From Thermoplasmata archaeon (GTDB lineage Archaea; Thermoplasmatota; Thermoplasmata; Lutacidiplasmatales; UBA184): a DNA stretch of 42,931 nt. The notes under the pieces are model-generated. The model was not told the DNA's origin. It saw only the letters and a program-made list of their open reading frames with translations, and searched no databases. The position numbers and the translations under genes are program-made. The DNA lies in assembly GCA_022749895.1 (NCBI GenBank), contig JAKIWS010000012.1, forward strand, positions 1-42,931, written 5' to 3'. Positions 38,857 to 42,931 of this stretch are shown here, one piece after another (position 1 is the stretch's first letter; every line of letters begins with the position of its first letter).

Positions 38857-39174
38857 CCTTTCGGCCGGGATCCCGCGGCGGAAGGGGACCTCGCGTTCCG
38901 GGGCGGCTCGACCGATGGGTCACCGGAGCTCCCGACGACCCGGCCCGCCGGATTCGCTGGGAACCCACGGGACCTCGACGCCCTCGGGGGGATGGTCGGT
39001 CGACGGGGGCTCGGGAATCGGTCGGACGACATCGCGTCGAGGGCGGGTCCAAGGTCGAGCGCGACGGCTCGATGCTGTTCGAGAGTTCACCACCGCGCGG
39101 GCGTCTTCGAACGGGAAGATGCGGAGATGGGGCCCGCCATCGGTACGCTCGTGGGCCCGAAGCCACCCCGCCCG

Positions 39175-39182
39175 TTCAAATA
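39175..39182 (+). promoter_or_regulatory. TATA-like box of the FAD oxidoreductase operon
   Basis: TTCAAATA about 31 nt upstream of the ATG at 39211, the only AT-rich element in the preceding 400 nt. Confidence 0.5.
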
Positions 39183-39210
39183 GGCGTGCTTCCGCTCGTC
39201 GCGGCCGCCG

Positions 39211-40869
39211 ATGGATACCGCCCCGCCCCGGGAGTACACCGTCAACGGGGCCGGGCTCCGGTCCGCGCCCGCGGTCCCCCTCGCCCGGGCCCTGTCGAGG
39301 CGGCACCCGCCCCTCCTCCAGCGGTCGATCCGGTACCACCGGCCCCGAGCGCCGTTCTGCGGCGTCGGGTTCTGCACGGGCTGTCTCGTCCGCGTCAACG
39401 GAATCCCGAACGTCCGCGCCTGCACCTACGAGCCGCGGTCCGGCGACCGCATTCGGACCGAGAACGCCTGGCCGTCGTCGCGGTTCGACCTCTTGGGGCT
39501 CCTCGACGTCATCTTCCCCCATGGGATCGATACCCTGCACGGCTTCCGTCGGCCGCGCATGGTGGTCCCGTGGTACCACCGCGTCGTCCGCCAGCTCGCG
39601 GGCTATGGGAAGCTCCCCACGCCGGGCCCCGCCGCAACCCCACCTCCGGGCGAACTCGTCGACCGCCCCGTCGTCATCGTGGGAGCCGGTCGGACCGGCC
39701 GATGGGTTGGCGAGCAACTGAACGCGCGGGGAGTGCGCGCGCTCCTCCTGGATCGCCGCGCGCCCACCCAACCCGAGCCGGCCCTCGAGATCCGGTCCCG
39801 GACGACCGTTGCGTTCCTTCCCCCTCCCGCCGGGACGACCGGCCGTCGGTTTCGCCTCGTCGCGACCCAGCCCGGTAGTTCGGCCTTGATGGTCCGCGCC
39901 GAGAGCGTCGTGGTCGCGAGCGGAGGCTATGATACGTCGCTCCTTTTCCCGGGGAACGACCGCCCGGGAGTGCTCACCGCGGACGGCACACTCGCTCTCT
40001 CCGGGGATCATGGCGCACCGCCGTTCACCCACGCCGTGGTCGTAGGTGGGGGCCAACGGGCGGCCGCGATGCTCGACCGGTTCGGGGAGGCCGTGGACGC
40101 GGTCGTGGCCCCGGGGGCCATCGAGCCTCAAGTCACCGCGCGGGCGACCAACCTCGGCGTCCCCCTGTACCCCCGTACGATCATCGCCCGGGCGAACGGA
40201 CATCGACGTGTGCGCTCGGTCCTCCTCGCGTCGAGAGGACGCGGAGCGTCGTTCGAGGTGCCCGTCGACGCGGTCGTCCTCGCGCATCGGCGACTGCCCA
40301 ACAACCAGCTGTTGTTCCAAGCCGGCGCCCGGATGTCGTGGCGCTCGATCCCGGGGGGCTACTACCCCGAGCTCGATCCCGCGGGGCGGACGAGCGTTCC
40401 CGGGCTGTTCGCCTACGGAACGGTCGCGGGGGGCGCGGGGGCGCCGGCGGACGCCTCGACCCTCGCGGAATGCGTCGTCACCAACGCCGGTCCCTGGCCG
40501 GACCCCTCCCCCTCGATTGTCGAGGAGATGCCGAACGAGCTCGACGGCTACTACCGCGAGTTCCTCGACCGTCCGCGCGGACGCGGCAAGACCATTGCCT
40601 GCGCGTGCGAGGACGTTCTGCTCGAGGAAGTCGAAGAAGCGTCGCGGGCCGGATTCCGCGGTATCGAGGTGGTGAAGCGGTACACGAGTCTTGGCACGGG
40701 GCTCTGCCAGGGTCGCTACTGCCTCCCGGATGCGCTGCTCCTCCTCGCGATCCTGGAGGGCCGAACTCCTCCGGAGGTCGGCTACATCCGTCAGCGGCCC
40801 CCGGTGGTTCCGGTCACGCTGGGCGCGCTCGCCGAACTTCCTGAACCCGCACCCGAGTCGGCGGCGTGA
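39211..40869 (+). CDS. Iron-sulfur FAD/NAD(P) oxidoreductase subunit (sarcosine/opine/proline dehydrogenase alpha-like)
   Basis: 552 residues in three parts: an N-terminal [2Fe-2S] domain of the Fer2_4 type (Cys50, Cys55, Cys58, Cys71), a dinucleotide-binding oxidoreductase domain (VVIVGAGRTGRWVGEQL near 155-172 and AVVVGGGQRAA), and a C-terminal BFD-like [2Fe-2S] domain (Cys464, Cys466, Cys499, Cys504). This order is found in the large subunits of heteromeric sarcosine, opine, octopine and archaeal proline dehydrogenases and hydrogen-cyanide synthases, where it passes electrons from the partner FAD subunit. The next gene overlaps by 4 nt (GTGA) and encodes that partner. Confidence 0.85.
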   Translation: MDTAPPREYTVNGAGLRSAPAVPLARALSRRHPPLLQRSIRYHRPRAPFCGVGFCTGCLVRVNGIPNVRACTYEPRSGDRIRTENAWPSSRFDLLGLLDVIFPHGIDTLHGFRRPRMVVPWYHRVVRQLAGYGKLPTPGPAATPPPGELVDRPVVIVGAGRTGRWVGEQLNARGVRALLLDRRAPTQPEPALEIRSRTTVAFLPPPAGTTGRRFRLVATQPGSSALMVRAESVVVASGGYDTSLLFPGNDRPGVLTADGTLALSGDHGAPPFTHAVVVGGGQRAAAMLDRFGEAVDAVVAPGAIEPQVTARATNLGVPLYPRTIIARANGHRRVRSVLLASRGRGASFEVPVDAVVLAHRRLPNNQLLFQAGARMSWRSIPGGYYPELDPAGRTSVPGLFAYGTVAGGAGAPADASTLAECVVTNAGPWPDPSPSIVEEMPNELDGYYREFLDRPRGRGKTIACACEDVLLEEVEEASRAGFRGIEVVKRYTSLGTGLCQGRYCLPDALLLLAILEGRTPPEVGYIRQRPPVVPVTLGALAELPEPAPESAA

Positions 40870-42032
40870 ACGTCCCGTCCCGCCGCGAGTACCGGACGGT
40901 GATCGTCGGCGCCGGCATCGTGGGACTGTTCACCGCGTACCATCTCCTCCGTGCGGGCGCCGGACCGGTGCTCGTGCTCGACCGGGGGTTCCTCTCGAGC
41001 GGCGCCTCCGGCCGTAACGGTGGCGGCGTTCGTCAACAGTGGGAGACCCGCGCGACGGTGCGGCTCGCCCGGGAGGCGGTCGCCGCGTATCGCCGGTTCG
41101 GCGCCGACTTCGGCTACAACATCTGGTTCCGCCAGGGAGGGTACCTGTTCCTCGGCGGGACCGACGCCGACATGGCCCGGCTCCGGAAGGTGAACGAGGT
41201 CGTCCGGTCGGAGGGGTTGGACGCGCGGCTCCTTGACCCGGCGGGCGTAATCCGGATCGCCCCCGAGCTCAACCCGACGGGGATCGCCGGCGGCGCGTTC
41301 CTCCCGACCGATGGGACGTTGTACCCGTTCCCCGCCGTCTGGGGGGTCTACGAGGCGGTCCGTCGGTTGGGCGGCGAAGTCGTGCTCGGTCTCGAAGCGC
41401 GCGGTGTGCGGACCGACGCGGGGCGGGTCGTCGGCGTCACGACGGACGCCGGCGAGGTGACGACGGGCCACGTCGTCAACGCCGCGGGGGGCTGGTCGGC
41501 GGAGTTCGCCGCGCGCGCCGGGCTCTCCGTGCCGAACGTGGCGAGCCGGCATGAGATCCTTGCGACCGAGCCGCTGAAGCCGTTCTTAGACCCGATGATC
41601 GTCCGCCTCGGGGACGGCCTCTACTTCAGCCAGACGATGCGCGGGGAGATCGTCGGGGGCCTTTCGCTCCCGCATCCTCCGGGAACCGAAGGGGGGATGC
41701 CGACCTCCCCGGAATTCCTGCGCGCGTTCGCACGCGCCATGGTCGGCCTCGTGCCGGCGCTCCGACATCTCGGCGTTCTTCGCGCCTGGTCCGGCTTCTA
41801 CGACGACACGCCCGACGGCCTCCCCGTGATCGGCGAGGACCCGCGGCTTCCGGGCTTCGTCCAGGCGAACGGATTCGGCGGCCACGGCTTCATGCTCGCC
41901 CCGGCGACGACGCTCCGCGTCGCGCGGTCGGTCCTCGGGGAGCCGACCGACCTCGACCCGGCGCTGTTCTCCCCCGGACGCTTCCGGACGCCCGGCGGAC
42001 CCCGCCCGGCCGAGGGTCTCCAGCTCGGCTGA
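40866..42032 (+). CDS. FAD-dependent amine/amino-acid oxidoreductase (DAO family, beta subunit)
   Basis: 388 residues. N-terminal FAD fingerprint VIVGAGIVGLFTAYHLLRAG with SSGASGRNGGGVRQQWE after it, central substrate/FAD region and the C-terminal WSGFYDDTPDGLPVIGED ... NGFGGHGFMLAP block, as in sarcosine oxidase beta, proline dehydrogenase beta and related enzymes. It oxidises an amine or imino acid and donates electrons to the iron-sulfur subunit upstream. Substrate not decidable from sequence. Start GTG overlaps the partner's TGA. A glycerate 2-kinase gene follows 47 nt later. Confidence 0.9.
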   Translation: MNVPSRREYRTVIVGAGIVGLFTAYHLLRAGAGPVLVLDRGFLSSGASGRNGGGVRQQWETRATVRLAREAVAAYRRFGADFGYNIWFRQGGYLFLGGTDADMARLRKVNEVVRSEGLDARLLDPAGVIRIAPELNPTGIAGGAFLPTDGTLYPFPAVWGVYEAVRRLGGEVVLGLEARGVRTDAGRVVGVTTDAGEVTTGHVVNAAGGWSAEFAARAGLSVPNVASRHEILATEPLKPFLDPMIVRLGDGLYFSQTMRGEIVGGLSLPHPPGTEGGMPTSPEFLRAFARAMVGLVPALRHLGVLRAWSGFYDDTPDGLPVIGEDPRLPGFVQANGFGGHGFMLAPATTLRVARSVLGEPTDLDPALFSPGRFRTPGGPRPAEGLQLG

Positions 42033-42079
42033 CCGGGAATCGGGGCCAACCCTATCTTCCGTCGCGCCCCGGGCCGCCC

Positions 42080-42931
42080 GTGCCCGAGGCCGACGACCGC
42101 GTCGCCGCGATCGCGGGGTCGTTCGACGCCGCGTACCGGGCCGCGGTCACCGGCGCCGACGCCTACCGCGGGGTGCGCGCGGCGCTCCGCCGCGACGGCC
42201 CCACGCTTAGGCTCGGCAACCGATTCGTCCCCCTCGCCGGCTTCCGGGAGATCGCCTTCTTCGCCGTCGGGTCCGCCGCGAGCTCGCTGGCGCTCGCCAC
42301 CGCGGCCGCGCTCGGCGAACGGTTGACCCAGGGGTTCGCCGTGGGACCGGAAGCGCTCCCGCCGCAGGTGCCGTTCCGCTCGACCGCGGTCCCGCTACGT
42401 CGCTCCCCCCGGGACGGTGGCGCGAGCGTCGCCGCCACGGCGCTCGAGCTGGCCGGGGAGCTCACGGAGTCGGACCTCCTGATCACGCTGCTTTCCGCCG
42501 GATCCCTCTTCGCGCTCGCCGAGGCGCCGGAGGGACTCGGAGCCGCCGCGTGGGGAGAGCTTCTGGGCGAGATCCGCAACCGGGGCGCGACCGCGGCCGA
42601 GCTCGCGCGCGTCGTCCGCGTGGTCGGCGCCGGGGTCGTCGGGGGCGCGCTGGCGGCCGCGACGCCCGCGACGATCCTCACCCTCGTCGTCGCGCGGGGC
42701 GACGGGGCGGCGCTCGTCGGCGGAGGGCCGACCTGGCCGGTCACGCGGACCGAACGGGAAGAGGTCCGCGCCCTCGTGACCCGTCTCGATCTTCGCGACG
42801 CCTGGCCCGCGTCGCTCGCGCGACGTCTCGACCCCGGCCTCGCGACGCGGCCGAACCCCCCGCGCCCGGTCATCGTCGCGGAGCCGCCGGATGCCCTGCG
42901 CGAAGCGAGCGCGGTCCTCGCCGGACGCCGG
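42080..42931 (+). CDS. Glycerate 2-kinase (DUF4147 type), N-terminal part
   Basis: 284 residues up to the window edge, open frame. The N-terminal GSFDAAYRAA helix, the GNRFVPLAGFREIAFFAVGSAASSLA region, and DLLITLLSAGSLFALAEAPEG with further nucleotide-binding strands match the glycerate kinase family of GckA type, which phosphorylates glycerate at C2. The C-terminal MOFRL domain would lie beyond the window. A CCCTATC element about 28 nt upstream suggests its own promoter. In archaea this enzyme works in glycerate/serine or sugar-acid breakdown, loosely compatible with the preceding amino-acid oxidoreductase. Confidence 0.85.
   Translation, partial: MPEADDRVAAIAGSFDAAYRAAVTGADAYRGVRAALRRDGPTLRLGNRFVPLAGFREIAFFAVGSAASSLALATAAALGERLTQGFAVGPEALPPQVPFRSTAVPLRRSPRDGGASVAATALELAGELTESDLLITLLSAGSLFALAEAPEGLGAAAWGELLGEIRNRGATAAELARVVRVVGAGVVGGALAAATPATILTLVVARGDGAALVGGGPTWPVTRTEREEVRALVTRLDLRDAWPASLARRLDPGLATRPNPPRPVIVAEPPDALREASAVLAGRR

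Larger units (their letters stand above)
38807..39210. other. Intergenic stretch without a convincing gene
   Basis: About 400 nt. Contains the hairpin at its left end and a TATA-like CAAATA near its right end. Several overlapping ORFs exist in this GC-rich DNA, but none has motifs or a promoter. No RNA family recognised. Confidence 0.5.

Noticed and set aside
1-42931. CRISPR arrays, rRNA genes, insertion sequences
   Set aside because: No regularly spaced repeats, no rRNA-like conserved blocks and no transposase or integrase motifs were seen on either strand.

Overview
The window is about 43 kb of very GC-rich archaeal DNA, most likely from a Thermoplasmatota-like euryarchaeote (phylum is inference). 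Archaeal traits seen directly are a fibrillarin-like FlpA, a class III signal peptide pilin (Arg-Gly then Val-Ser-Pro before the hydrophobic stretch), a hexulose-phosphate synthase fused to an RraA-like domain, tRNA genes without encoded CCA, Lrp-type regulators, and TATA-like boxes 25-32 nt upstream of many start codons. That spacing implies mostly leaderless mRNAs. No rRNA, CRISPR array, integrase or transposase was found.

Layout. 1-2300: edge of a DUF885 gene, a zinc-ribbon protein, RidA and FlpA. 2349-9009: a six-gene operon, nearly every junction overlapping by 4 nt, that looks like a stripped-down type IV secretion / DNA-import machine. It holds a PKD-repeat surface protein with a cytoplasmic winged-helix-like tail, a VirB2-like two-helix pilin, a VirB6/CedA-like polytopic protein, a PrgI/VirB3-like protein with a VirB4-N-like domain, a small membrane protein and a VirB4-type ATPase. 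There is no relaxase or VirD4, so the nearest known parallels are the crenarchaeal Ced and Ted DNA importers. This is the most exciting item in the window. 9135-11948: an unknown protein, an orphan DNA methyltransferase, Hps-RraA and tRNA-Glu.

12112-20636: secreted 12-repeat Kelch-like protein, a nucleotidyltransferase two-gene module, a secreted protein, a stand-alone RAM domain, a small membrane protein, a PD-(D/E)XK nuclease-like protein, a cyclic-nucleotide-binding-domain protein facing a class III nucleotide cyclase-like protein, and a type IV pilin-like protein. 20633-26738: truA without a normal start codon, an unknown protein, an amidohydrolase, glutamine synthetase, a divergent Lrp regulator and an LsrF-like thiolase/aldolase. 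26787-27883: tRNA-Leu followed by an AT-richer winged-helix + nucleotidyltransferase pair, probably acquired.

28132-42931: small membrane and ligand-binding proteins, a Fur C-terminal domain without a DNA-binding half, iron alcohol dehydrogenase, a carboxypeptidase-regulatory-like surface protein, an AbrB-PhoU regulator with nested palindromes in its promoter, an SRPBCC protein, a 930-residue STAND-type ATPase with TPR-like repeats, a duplicated-domain surface protein, and a two-subunit sarcosine/proline/opine-dehydrogenase-like oxidoreductase next to a glycerate 2-kinase that runs off the end.
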